Source: Bacteroidota bacterium
Lineage (GTDB): Bacteria; Bacteroidota; Bacteroidia; NS11-12g; UBA9320
Assembly (NCBI GenBank): GCA_024638525.1
Contig: JAHEKB010000039.1
Span: 1 to 13,626 of the forward strand
Length of the DNA: 13,626 bases
Direction: 5' to 3'
Position 1 is the first letter of the stretch; every line of letters starts with the position of its first letter. The notes beneath the pieces were generated by a model. That model did not search any database. It saw only the letters and a list, made by a program, of their open reading frames with translations, and was not told where the DNA came from. Positions 1-6,770 of the stretch are shown piece by piece. A program made the position numbers and the translations under genes.

Positions 1-202
1 GGCTGAAGCCATTCAAACCATTCTCAGAAGGGAAAAAATTGAAGGTGCTTATGAATTATTAAAAGGCCTTACTAGAACCAATGAAGGCATTACTCAAGAA
101 TCGATCTCTAGATTCATAGAAGATTTAGATATTGAAAGCGGGGTTAAAGATGAATTGAGGGCAATAACTCCTTTCAATTATACGGGTTATGCCTCACGCT
201 AA
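1..202 (+). CDS. purB: Adenylosuccinate lyase, C-terminal end (5' truncated by window)
   Basis: The reading frame enters at base 2 and gives 66 residues up to a TAA at 200-202. The tail contains LLKGLTRTNEGIT, an acidic helix and ITPFNYTG close to the C-terminus, which matches the C-terminal end of bacterial PurB of the Bacteroidota type. PurB works in the cytoplasm in purine synthesis, cleaving SAICAR to AICAR and adenylosuccinate to AMP, each with release of fumarate. The catalytic His/Ser residues lie in the missing part. The next gene starts inside this one (ATG at 189, 14-base overlap in another frame), so translation of the two is probably coupled. The call rests only on the short tail, but that tail is distinctive. 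Confidence 0.85.
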   Translation, partial: AEAIQTILRREKIEGAYELLKGLTRTNEGITQESISRFIEDLDIESGVKDELRAITPFNYTGYASR

Positions 203-557
203 ACCGACATTGGTAGTGGGCGCCACGCCAAACCCAAGGAGATTTGCCTTTATAGCTACAAATATGTTGTTGGATTATGAGCACCCGGTGAGACTCTTTG
301 GAATAAAAAAAGGAAATATAGGTGGATTGCCTATCGCCAATGAATGGCCATCGGATAAGGACATAGATACCATTACGCTTTATATCAACTCCAGGTGGCA
401 AAAGGCATATTACGACCACATACTCCATAGCTCGGCCAAACGCGTAATTTTCAACCCAGGTACAGAGAATCCAGAATTAGTCAAACTACTGCAAGAGCGG
501 AATATTCAAGCTATTGAGGCTTGTACTTTAGTACTTTTGCAAACCAATCAATATTAA
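189..557 (+). CDS. CoA-binding (Rossmann-fold, YccU/COG1832-like) small protein
   Basis: This 122-residue protein is about the size of a single CoA-binding domain. Visible family features are an N-terminal strand followed by VVGATPNPRRFA (residues 9-20, nucleotide-binding turn), FGIKKGNIGG (37-46), and the C-terminal FNPGTENPEL (88-97) and EACTLVLL (110-117) segments. The family resembles the CoA-binding domain of succinyl-CoA synthetase alpha. Members bind CoA or a related cofactor, but no enzymatic role is firmly established. The ATG at 189 lies inside the end of purB, and the TAA (555-557) overlaps the ATG of the next lipoprotein by one base. It is therefore likely the middle gene of a co-transcribed, translationally coupled set. 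No signal peptide is seen, so it should be cytoplasmic. Confidence 0.82.
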   Translation: MPHAKPTLVVGATPNPRRFAFIATNMLLDYEHPVRLFGIKKGNIGGLPIANEWPSDKDIDTITLYINSRWQKAYYDHILHSSAKRVIFNPGTENPELVKLLQERNIQAIEACTLVLLQTNQY

Positions 558-1327
558 TGAATAACAAAATTTTCGCATTCTTATTAGCTCTGAGCTTGAT
601 TGCATGTGGCGATCCAAAAGAGAAGATGATCAAAGAAATGTTGGCCATACAACAATCTGAAGAAATAGGCACCAAGGCAGGCTTAGATAAACTAGCTGCC
701 TTACACCAAGAATACGGATTGAAATATCAAGATTCAACGGCAAATTACTACCTCTATGCCGCCGCTATGTATTACTACCAATCCGATACTTTAAATCGAG
801 GCAAAGAACTGTTTCGCGAATATTTCAAACGCGCAACTGACATGGAAACGCAGAAAAATGCTCGTTTTGCCATGGCTAAAATTTACTCAGAAGAATCAGA
901 GCACGACTCCATGGCTTTGATGATGACCCAAGCATTGGATCTAGCTGCACCTACTCCAACGCAGTGGAATCAAATGGCAGAAATGTACCAACGTAAATTG
1001 GAAGCTGAGAAAGCCATTCCTGAGGATTTAGAGAGACTTTCTCTTGCACATACAGCCATTGGTGCATATGATGCAGCCTTAGACGATCTAGACATGGCCA
1101 TTCTTGAATTTCCTGACTACGAAGGCAGAGCAAAATTGATATACCGCGCGGGTTTTGTAGCATGGGAATACGCCAAGGATAATGAAAGGGCTACAACCTA
1201 TTATAGCGACTTTCTAGAGCAATATCCCAAGCATGAATTAGCACAAGAAGTCAGCGTGATACTGAACTCTGGAATGCTCGAAAAGAGCGATGAAGAGATT
1301 TTGGATATGCTCAAGGCAAAGTCTTGA
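557..1327 (+). CDS. TPR-repeat lipoprotein
   Basis: The protein has 256 residues when read from the ATG at 557, which overlaps the upstream stop codon (TAATG). An in-frame ATG at 521 exists, but it would place a non-signal sequence before the lipoprotein signal. The start MNNKIFAFLLALSLIAC gives a hydrophobic stretch and a lipobox with the acylated Cys at residue 17. After this the protein is helical and rich in Ala, Tyr, Leu and Asp. It has TPR-like helix pairs, for example around AHTAIGAYDAALDDLDMAI and the YYSDFLEQYP segment near the end, which resembles the outer-membrane assembly lipoprotein/YbgF TPR style. It is probably anchored in the inner or outer membrane facing the periplasm. A specific role cannot be named. 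Its 3' end overlaps the convergent arsC-like gene by 17 bases. Confidence 0.78.
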   Translation: MNNKIFAFLLALSLIACGDPKEKMIKEMLAIQQSEEIGTKAGLDKLAALHQEYGLKYQDSTANYYLYAAAMYYYQSDTLNRGKELFREYFKRATDMETQKNARFAMAKIYSEESEHDSMALMMTQALDLAAPTPTQWNQMAEMYQRKLEAEKAIPEDLERLSLAHTAIGAYDAALDDLDMAILEFPDYEGRAKLIYRAGFVAWEYAKDNERATTYYSDFLEQYPKHELAQEVSVILNSGMLEKSDEEILDMLKAKS

Positions 1328-1910
1328 TCAGCCTAAAGAGATAACAGATTTCTCTTCCGATTTCTCTGACTTTATTCAAATAAGCTAATTCCTCTAAATC
1401 CGTTCCATCAAAGGCTTTTGGATCTTGATAGTGCAAGGAAAAGCGTTTTTTAGCGCCCACTACTACGGGGCAGTTCATGTCGGCTTCATCACAAACCATG
1501 ACTGCTATGAAATCAGCCTTAGGCAACGAAGGATCATCTAATGTCTTGGAGAACATAGTAGAATTTAGAAAACGGTAGCGGGGATTTTCAATTTTACCGT
1601 CTGACTTCAATTCAAAATTATTGCTCACCAAAGCATTGACCATATTTTGATGGAAGGCGGTGGATTCAGTTCCCGCTGAAAAGACAGACAGATTTAAATC
1701 GTAATACAGATTCAGAGCATTTACCCATGCTTCGGCCAATTGGCTTCTGCGCGAGTTATGAGTGCACACAAAAACCAAAGGGCATTGCATTTCTTGCCTC
1801 AAGTGTTCAGCTATATTCTGTAGCAGCTGTTGCCGAGAGAATTCAATAAGGTCTTCTTCCATACCCAACTCCATGATGGTATGGTTCAAAGCTGGATTCA
1901 ATACTTCCAT
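1311..1910 (-). CDS. arsC: Arsenate reductase / low-molecular-weight tyrosine phosphatase family (thioredoxin-type ArsC)
   Basis: A protein of 199 residues carries the LMW-phosphatase P-loop CTHNSRRS, with the nucleophile Cys49 and Arg55 (CX5R). Two further cysteines, Cys140 and Cys147 (VCDEADMNCP), are seven residues apart. This is the same spacing as the C82/C89 pair of Staphylococcus/Bacillus thioredoxin-coupled ArsC, so arsenate reduction through a Cys triad is likely. The reaction is As(V) to As(III) in the cytoplasm, feeding the Acr3 exporter encoded just upstream. About 43 residues precede the P-loop. I recall similar N-terminal extensions in Bacteroidota homologues, so this looks like a genuine extension. 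Starts at residues 13 or 17 are possible. The ATG at 1910 overlaps the end of acr3 by 13 bases. A plain tyrosine phosphatase is the alternative, but the operon argues against it. Confidence 0.85.
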   Translation of the reverse strand: MEVLNPALNHTIMELGMEEDLIEFSRQQLLQNIAEHLRQEMQCPLVFVCTHNSRRSQLAEAWVNALNLYYDLNLSVFSAGTESTAFHQNMVNALVSNNFELKSDGKIENPRYRFLNSTMFSKTLDDPSLPKADFIAVMVCDEADMNCPVVVGAKKRFSLHYQDPKAFDGTDLEELAYLNKVREIGREICYLFRLIKTLP

Positions 1911-2923
1911 TTATTCGCTAATTTGACCAAAGATAACATCACCGGTACTTCAATGAGGACTCCCACCACAGTGACCAGTACAGCCCCACTATTCAATCCA
2001 AACAGAACAATAGCTACTGCCACGGCTAACTCAAAGAAATTACTGGCGCCAATCATAGCTGCCGGAGCGCAGACCGCATGTCTGAGTTTTAAGAATCGAC
2101 CTCCAAACCAGGTAAGAAAGAAGATTAGATAAGTCTGTAATGTGAGGGGAATTGCAATGAGTACTATAGCCAAGGGGTTTGATGTGATCACTTCGCCTTG
2201 AAAGGCAAAGATCAAGACCAATGTCGTAAGCAGGGCAATGATAGAAACAGGCCTTAATTTTGGTAGAAATTGTGCTTTAAACCATTGCTCTCCTTTTCGT
2301 GCTCTTAGCCATTTATGACTCAAATAACCCGCCACTAGCGGAATAGCTACAAATGTAATTACTGAACTTGCCAGGACTTCCCATGGAATAATTACGGAGG
2401 TGATTCCCAGCAGAAATTGGACCAGCGGAATAAAGGCAAAAATTAGGATGATATCGTTTACACTCACTTGTACCAGTGTATAATTGGCGTCGCCATTGGT
2501 TAGATAAGACCATACAAACACCATTGCTGTGCAAGGAGCTGCGCCGAGCAAAATGGCGCCTGCGATATATTCTTCAGCCAATTCTGGACTGAGGTATGCG
2601 GCATAAATGTTTTTGAAAAAAAGCCAGGCAAACAAGGCCATGGAAAATGGTTTGATCAACCAATTGACCACCACTGTTAAACCCAAACCTTTCTTATTCT
2701 TGCCTACTTGCGCGAGTGAACTAAAATCCACTTGCAGCATCATGGGGTAGATCATGGCCCAAATTAAAATGGCTACGGGAACGTTGACACCGTATACATT
2801 CCAATCTGCCAGCGGTGCAATCTGATTTTGGTAAAACTTGCCTACCACTACCCCCACAACTATGCACAAAAGCACCCAAACGCTTAGATAGCGCTCGAAA
2901 AAGTTCATCTTTTTATCACCCAT
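1898..2923 (-). CDS. acr3: Acr3-family arsenite efflux permease
   Basis: This is a 341-residue polytopic membrane protein with about ten hydrophobic helices, the size expected for bacterial Acr3. It contains the family signature GAAPCTAMVFVWSYLT with the conserved Cys at residue 131. A conserved Glu in the last helix (Glu325, VLIEVPVM) corresponds to the Cys/Glu pair known to be essential in characterised Acr3 proteins. It exports As(III) across the inner membrane using the proton-motive force. The gene starts 3 bases after the ArsI-like gene. Either the ATG at 2923 or the one at 2908 (MNFFERYLSVWV, where I recall many homologues beginning) could be the true start. It is the third gene of the ars operon, and the arsC start overlaps its end. 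Confidence 0.95.
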   Translation of the reverse strand: MGDKKMNFFERYLSVWVLLCIVVGVVVGKFYQNQIAPLADWNVYGVNVPVAILIWAMIYPMMLQVDFSSLAQVGKNKKGLGLTVVVNWLIKPFSMALFAWLFFKNIYAAYLSPELAEEYIAGAILLGAAPCTAMVFVWSYLTNGDANYTLVQVSVNDIILIFAFIPLVQFLLGITSVIIPWEVLASSVITFVAIPLVAGYLSHKWLRARKGEQWFKAQFLPKLRPVSIIALLTTLVLIFAFQGEVITSNPLAIVLIAIPLTLQTYLIFFLTWFGGRFLKLRHAVCAPAAMIGASNFFELAVAVAIVLFGLNSGAVLVTVVGVLIEVPVMLSLVKLANKWKY

Positions 2924-2926
2924 CTT

Positions 2927-3409
2927 CTAGCAGCAGGGCTGACCAATGTCAGCTAAATTCAACTTCTTTTTTGGCGGAGTACAGCAGATCGCTACATCCT
3001 CTTTTTCATACCTGGGGTCATTGAACTCAACGTCATCATGGAAATAATACACTTCCCACTGGGTGCCATCTGGATCGCTAACCCAAATCTTGTCTTGTAT
3101 GGCATAACAACATGCCGTAGCTTTTTCTTCTACACTTTTAAGGCCAAGCTGGCTAATTCTTTGAATCCTGCTGTTCAAATCTTCTTTGCTTGCCACTTGA
3201 AAACCAAGATGACCAAAATCGCTTCGCACTTTGTCTGGATTTTGAATAAATGAAATAACCAACGAAGGTTTAGATAATTCATATTTTAAATAATCAGACT
3301 TTTCTTTTAATGGTAAAAGGTCAAAGAAGAGATTATAAAATTCCATGGTTTTTTGCAGATCACTTACGTATAGTGAAACATGCATTTTGGGATAGCTTTC
3401 TGTTTTCAT
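2927..3409 (-). CDS. arsI: ArsI/CadI-family VOC (glyoxalase-fold) heavy-metal resistance protein
   Basis: A 160-residue protein of the vicinal-oxygen-chelate superfamily. The two beta-alpha-beta-beta-beta halves are seen as KMHVSLYVSDL (with His10), FGHLGFQV (His67) and the WEVYYF strand (Glu119). These are the usual positions of the three metal ligands. The vicinal cysteine pair Cys100-Cys101 in the ATACCYAIQDK segment matches the arsenical-binding pair of ArsI C-As lyases, and the SDPDGTQWEVY stretch is typical of ArsI/CadI. Characterised ArsI enzymes cleave trivalent organoarsenicals such as methylarsenite to As(III); CadI relatives are cadmium-inducible. Two extra Cys pairs lie at 142-143 and at the C-terminus (159-160). 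The gene begins one base after the arsR stop. Activity toward organoarsenicals is inferred, not shown. Confidence 0.85.
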   Translation of the reverse strand: MKTESYPKMHVSLYVSDLQKTMEFYNLFFDLLPLKEKSDYLKYELSKPSLVISFIQNPDKVRSDFGHLGFQVASKEDLNSRIQRISQLGLKSVEEKATACCYAIQDKIWVSDPDGTQWEVYYFHDDVEFNDPRYEKEDVAICCTPPKKKLNLADIGQPCC

Positions 3410-3410
3410 A

Positions 3411-3743
3411 TTAACAACAATTTGGATTTTGTGCTTTTACGGATTTAAAGATGGACTCATAACTAGAGATTAATAATGCCCAGTTTTCTGCGTGAAGACA
3501 ATAACAAACACTAGTACCGCTAATCGTACCTTGTATCAAACCGGCCTGCTTTAGCTCCTTGAGATGTTGAGATATGGTAGCCTGAGCCAAGCCAATCTCC
3601 AACACCAGCTCTCCACATACGCAGGAATTGATCTTTAAGAGGTGTCCGATAATGGCCATACGAGCTGGATGCCCAAGTGCCTTGGCCCAAAGGGCCAATT
3701 GATTTTGATGGTCGGTATAAATCTCAGTCTTGGTAAGTCCCAT
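3411..3743 (-). CDS. arsR: ArsR-family (ArsR/SmtB) metalloregulatory repressor
   Basis: Read from the ATG at 3743 this is a 110-residue winged-helix protein starting MGLTKTEIYTDHQNQL, which matches how I recall Bacteroidota ArsR proteins beginning. An ATG at 3797 would add 18 residues but lies upstream of the whole promoter, so it is rejected. The first helix of the DNA-binding domain carries the As(III)-binding motif SCVCGEL (Cys41, Cys43). The recognition helix is near residues 52-64 (GLAQATISQHLKEL). Further cysteines are at 80, 82 and the C-terminal pair 109-110. It should repress its own operon by binding near the promoter and release DNA when As(III) or Sb(III) binds. It is the first gene of arsR-arsI-acr3-arsC. 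Confidence 0.92.
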   Translation of the reverse strand: MGLTKTEIYTDHQNQLALWAKALGHPARMAIIGHLLKINSCVCGELVLEIGLAQATISQHLKELKQAGLIQGTISGTSVCYCLHAENWALLISSYESIFKSVKAQNPNCC

Positions 3744-3751
3744 TATTATAG

Positions 3752-3781
3752 CAAAAGTAGTACTTAATCGTAATATTGCAA
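3752..3781 (-). promoter_or_regulatory. Bacteroidota-type promoter of the ars operon
   Basis: Reading the minus strand, a TTG (3781-3779) is followed after 19 bases by TACTTTTG (3759-3752). This is an exact fit to the Bacteroidota -7 element TAnnTTTG at the usual distance from the -33 element. The -7 box ends only 8 bases before the arsR ATG, so the mRNA would have almost no 5' leader. Confidence 0.7.
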
Positions 3782-3784
3782 TAT
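3773..3784. promoter_or_regulatory. 12-bp palindrome, candidate ArsR operator
   Basis: ATATTGCAATAT is a perfect 12-bp palindrome that contains the -33 TTG of the ars promoter. A dimeric ArsR bound here would block RNA polymerase. The position fits autorepression; binding is inferred. Confidence 0.5.
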
Positions 3785-3801
3785 ATCTATTTAACAATTA
3801 C

Positions 3802-3825
3802 AAAAAACCCCGCACAAGGCGGGGT
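3802..3825 (-). terminator. Rho-independent terminator after the TonB-dependent receptor gene
   Basis: On the minus strand, A + GC-rich stem GGGGCC-type pairing is formed by ACCCCGC (3807-3813) and GCGGGGT (3819-3825) around a 5-base loop. It is followed by a run of six T (3807-3802 read on the minus strand). It lies 18 bases beyond the receptor stop codon and upstream of the ars promoter, so it would insulate the ars operon from read-through. Confidence 0.85.
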
Positions 3826-3842
3826 GTGTAAAGAATCTAGGA

Positions 3843-6695
3843 TCAATGAATTGTGTAGCTGAATCCCAGAGAAAAAGATCGTTGTGGTTGTAATCTTGAG
3901 AAAGTCTGTTCCTCGGCCTGAAAAGAACGGTATACCAATACCCTTTGGCTATTCAAAAGGTTTTTGGCGCTTAAGCTCATTTTCCATTTAGCTGATTTTG
4001 AGATGGGCATACTGCCTCTAAGATTCAATTCATGGAAAGGAAGTTCATAGACGTCGGGGTTTCTAGAAACACCCACTATACTCAGCCTGGGACCCTGAAC
4101 ATTATAGGTCAAACTCAAATCCACCCCTGATTTTAACCAGAGATAATTCAAGAATGCATTGACAATATATGGGCTTTGGCCTACCATATCCCTTTTATTT
4201 TCAATGGTCTCACCTTCTCGAGCAGCCAATTTCCTGCCGGCAAATTCACCCGCTGTCATTTCCACAGATGAACTAACCAGGGTCAAATTCACTCCGGCTT
4301 GCATTCGGCTAATGGAGTCTGTAAATGCATTGATGTTCTTTCTCAGTTCTATCTCCAGACCTAGCACTTGAGCTTCTCCCACATTCTGAGGTTGGAAATT
4401 GTTTGGTGCACTGGCACTATAAGCCACCAATTCAATGGGATTCTCAAATGTCTTGTAGAATGCACTAATGGAAATCATTTGACCAGATGGCATGAAATTC
4501 TCCCACTTCACATCATAGTTGACCACATTGGTCTGCACCAGGGAATCATTACCAAGGAATGTTCTTCCGGAAATCCGGTCTACAATCTGGGCATTGGATA
4601 ATTCTTTAAACGATGGTCTGGCCAAAGTATGATTATATGAAGCCCTCAGGTTCATACTCTCCTTCAATTTATAAGTAAGGTTCAATGAAGGCAGAAGATT
4701 CATTTCATCCAGCAACTTATCATTGTCATAGACTACTGTTTGCGCTTGATTGCTGCCAGTGTAAAAGTTCTGAGCCATTTCAAAACGGAGCCCGTATGTC
4801 GCCTTAAACCTGCGCGTAACCGGTAGCTCGTTCATGACATATGCACCTAAGATATTCTGACGTGCTGAATAGGTATTAGCGGGTTCGAAATTTCCACTGA
4901 CATAGATACCACTATCACCTTCCGGTCCTGAATTTGGTGTCCAAATCACATTATCTTCCAATATCTCATTGGCATCCCCTGTGAAGGTGAATTTGGTCTC
5001 TTGCTGAATTCTGAATTGATAGTTCAGGATCTCAAAATCCCGTATCTTCATAGTTTCCAGTACACCAAATTTTAATTTGGCTTCCTCGTTCCTAAAGTTA
5101 AAGATCTTGGTCAGATCAACCTTGGCATTATAGTTCTGCTCAAAAAGATTTCTGTAAGTCCTGGTGGCCACAGCCCCAACTCCTTCATTAATCTCATATC
5201 TGGGTGTCTCATCATCTGTATATTCAAAGGCAGTCAAACGAATGTCTGGTTCATCAATAACAGATATGGTCGGAGAAACTCTCCACTCCAGTTCCCAGGC
5301 ATCTTTGACCAGCTCGTGCTTACCTGCCAACAAGAGGTTGGTAACAGAACGCTGGGTATACTCCAGGTTGTTTTTAATGATGATGGATGGGTTCTCTCGA
5401 TAATCCTTCTGCACCAATTGTGCAGTTCTAGATTCTCCATTCTGTGAATGTAGCAAGCTGAGTTGAATACTTGATCGATCTGTCTTATAGGAGGTACCAA
5501 CCAAACTGCTCCAGCGAATATTCTGAGACGCAACAGGACCTTTTGCATCCACATCCAGCAGTAATTCATTGGTTTCTGCATCAGCCGTTTTCACATAATA
5601 TCCAAACTCTGCGTCTTTGTAGAAATCTGATTCCTTTTTATAGTTGAAAGTAAAGTGATAGCCCCAACTGTTGCTATCTCTATTGATCTGATCACCAATA
5701 GAGTAACTGAAACCCATATCAGGAGTATTCACCTGAGCTTCAGGAGCTAGAATTCCTGTAAAGGATTTTGTGATCTCTGTCAGATCAGGATTGTTTGCTG
5801 AAGGATCGTATTTAGGCTTGGTTAGGTCAAGATTCTTTGAAATCGGCAATGCTCTGGTTCCGTCGTCAATACCCAACCAATCAAGTCTTCCACCTTGATG
5901 TGAAATATAATCACTCTGCAAATGCATGGCTGGATTGTATCCGAGGGAAAAAGACAATTCCTGAGTCTTTTTACTGGGAAAGGATTTGGTATTGATGTTC
6001 ACCAATCCACCGGCAAAGTCTGCAGGAAGATCCGGCGAAAAGCTTTTATAAACCAAAATGTTATCCAACAAACTGGAAGGGAATACATCTAGTTGAACGG
6101 TATTCCTATCCGGATCCAAACCTGGTATGATCATGCCATTCAAGGTTGTTTTGGCATAACGGTCTCCCAATCCACGAACAAAGACATGCTTTCCCCCCTG
6201 GACCGATACTCCAGGGACTCTGGCCACTGCCTGACCTGCAGTACTGGCTCCTGCGCGCTTAAAGCTTTGGGCTCCAATACCATCCAACATATTCACCGCT
6301 TTTTTCTGCTGCATATGGATAGCTCCAGCTGTTTTTATGGAACGCGCAGCGGCCACTGTCAGTTGACCCGAAATGGCGCTTTTCGCTCCTATACCAAACT
6401 CTATGCTAAGCACGGTAGTGTCTCCGGCCGCAACTACAATGTCGCTCGCCTTTTGATTGATGCCCAGGTAAGAAATGGTAATCACATGTGTTCCGGCTGG
6501 GACGCCGAAGCTGAAATCCCCTTCAATTCCGGTATACGCACCCGCTGGAGAAGTTTCACATTTGACCATGGCACCAATAAGTGCCGAACCCGTTTCCTTG
6601 TCTACAACAATTCCACTCAAGGTTCCATTTTGCGCATAGATGGCTTGTGATCCTACACCGATCAACAAGCTCAATATCATTGCGATTCGTTTCAT
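3843..6695 (-). CDS. TonB-dependent outer-membrane receptor with N-terminal carboxypeptidase-regulatory-like domain
   Basis: The protein has 950 residues. A signal peptide (MKRIAMILSLLIGVGSQAIYA, cut after about residue 21) is followed by a carboxypeptidase D regulatory-like beta domain at about 24-105 (LSGIVVDKETGSALIGAMV to the TVLSIEF strand). Next comes a plug domain at about 125-240 with ARVPGVSVQGGKHVFVRGLG and DRYAKTTLNGMIIPGLDPDRN, then a long beta-barrel to the end, closing with LGFSYTIH. It imports a large or scarce substrate across the outer membrane using TonB-ExbBD energy. It is not a typical SusC, since no SusD follows, but the preceding gene encodes a surface-type lipoprotein that may be its partner. 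No separate promoter is visible in the 75 bases upstream, so co-transcription with that gene is likely. The substrate cannot be told from sequence. Confidence 0.93.
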   Translation of the reverse strand: MKRIAMILSLLIGVGSQAIYAQNGTLSGIVVDKETGSALIGAMVKCETSPAGAYTGIEGDFSFGVPAGTHVITISYLGINQKASDIVVAAGDTTVLSIEFGIGAKSAISGQLTVAAARSIKTAGAIHMQQKKAVNMLDGIGAQSFKRAGASTAGQAVARVPGVSVQGGKHVFVRGLGDRYAKTTLNGMIIPGLDPDRNTVQLDVFPSSLLDNILVYKSFSPDLPADFAGGLVNINTKSFPSKKTQELSFSLGYNPAMHLQSDYISHQGGRLDWLGIDDGTRALPISKNLDLTKPKYDPSANNPDLTEITKSFTGILAPEAQVNTPDMGFSYSIGDQINRDSNSWGYHFTFNYKKESDFYKDAEFGYYVKTADAETNELLLDVDAKGPVASQNIRWSSLVGTSYKTDRSSIQLSLLHSQNGESRTAQLVQKDYRENPSIIIKNNLEYTQRSVTNLLLAGKHELVKDAWELEWRVSPTISVIDEPDIRLTAFEYTDDETPRYEINEGVGAVATRTYRNLFEQNYNAKVDLTKIFNFRNEEAKLKFGVLETMKIRDFEILNYQFRIQQETKFTFTGDANEILEDNVIWTPNSGPEGDSGIYVSGNFEPANTYSARQNILGAYVMNELPVTRRFKATYGLRFEMAQNFYTGSNQAQTVVYDNDKLLDEMNLLPSLNLTYKLKESMNLRASYNHTLARPSFKELSNAQIVDRISGRTFLGNDSLVQTNVVNYDVKWENFMPSGQMISISAFYKTFENPIELVAYSASAPNNFQPQNVGEAQVLGLEIELRKNINAFTDSISRMQAGVNLTLVSSSVEMTAGEFAGRKLAAREGETIENKRDMVGQSPYIVNAFLNYLWLKSGVDLSLTYNVQGPRLSIVGVSRNPDVYELPFHELNLRGSMPISKSAKWKMSLSAKNLLNSQRVLVYRSFQAEEQTFSRLQPQRSFSLGFSYTIH

Positions 6696-6720
6696 TTTTC
6701 TCTTTTTCTTTACACCATGA

Positions 6721-6746
6721 AAGTCTCTCCTTTGCAGGAGAGACTT
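6721..6746 (-). other. Strong intercistronic hairpin between lipoprotein and receptor genes
   Basis: AAGTCTCTCCT (6721-6731) and AGGAGAGACTT (6736-6746) form a perfect 11-bp stem with a 4-base loop. On the minus strand it is not followed by a T-run, so it is a poor Rho-independent terminator. An mRNA processing or stability element, or partial attenuation that sets the lipoprotein:receptor ratio, is more likely. Confidence 0.75.
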
Positions 6747-6770
6747 GTCATTAAGTTTATGAATGTTTGA

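Noticed and set aside
3743..3797. Longer start for ArsR at 3797
   Set aside because: That codon lies upstream of the -33 element and the palindrome; the start at 3743 matches the usual MGL(T/S)K beginning of Bacteroidota ArsR.
6093..6650. Open frame of 185 codons on the plus strand inside the receptor gene
   Set aside because: It lies antisense to the signal peptide and plug domain of the TonB receptor and has no recognisable domain; the receptor reading is far stronger.
6721..6746. Rho-independent terminator between lipoprotein and receptor
   Set aside because: The stem is strong, but neither strand shows a T-run after it and no new promoter for the receptor is visible.
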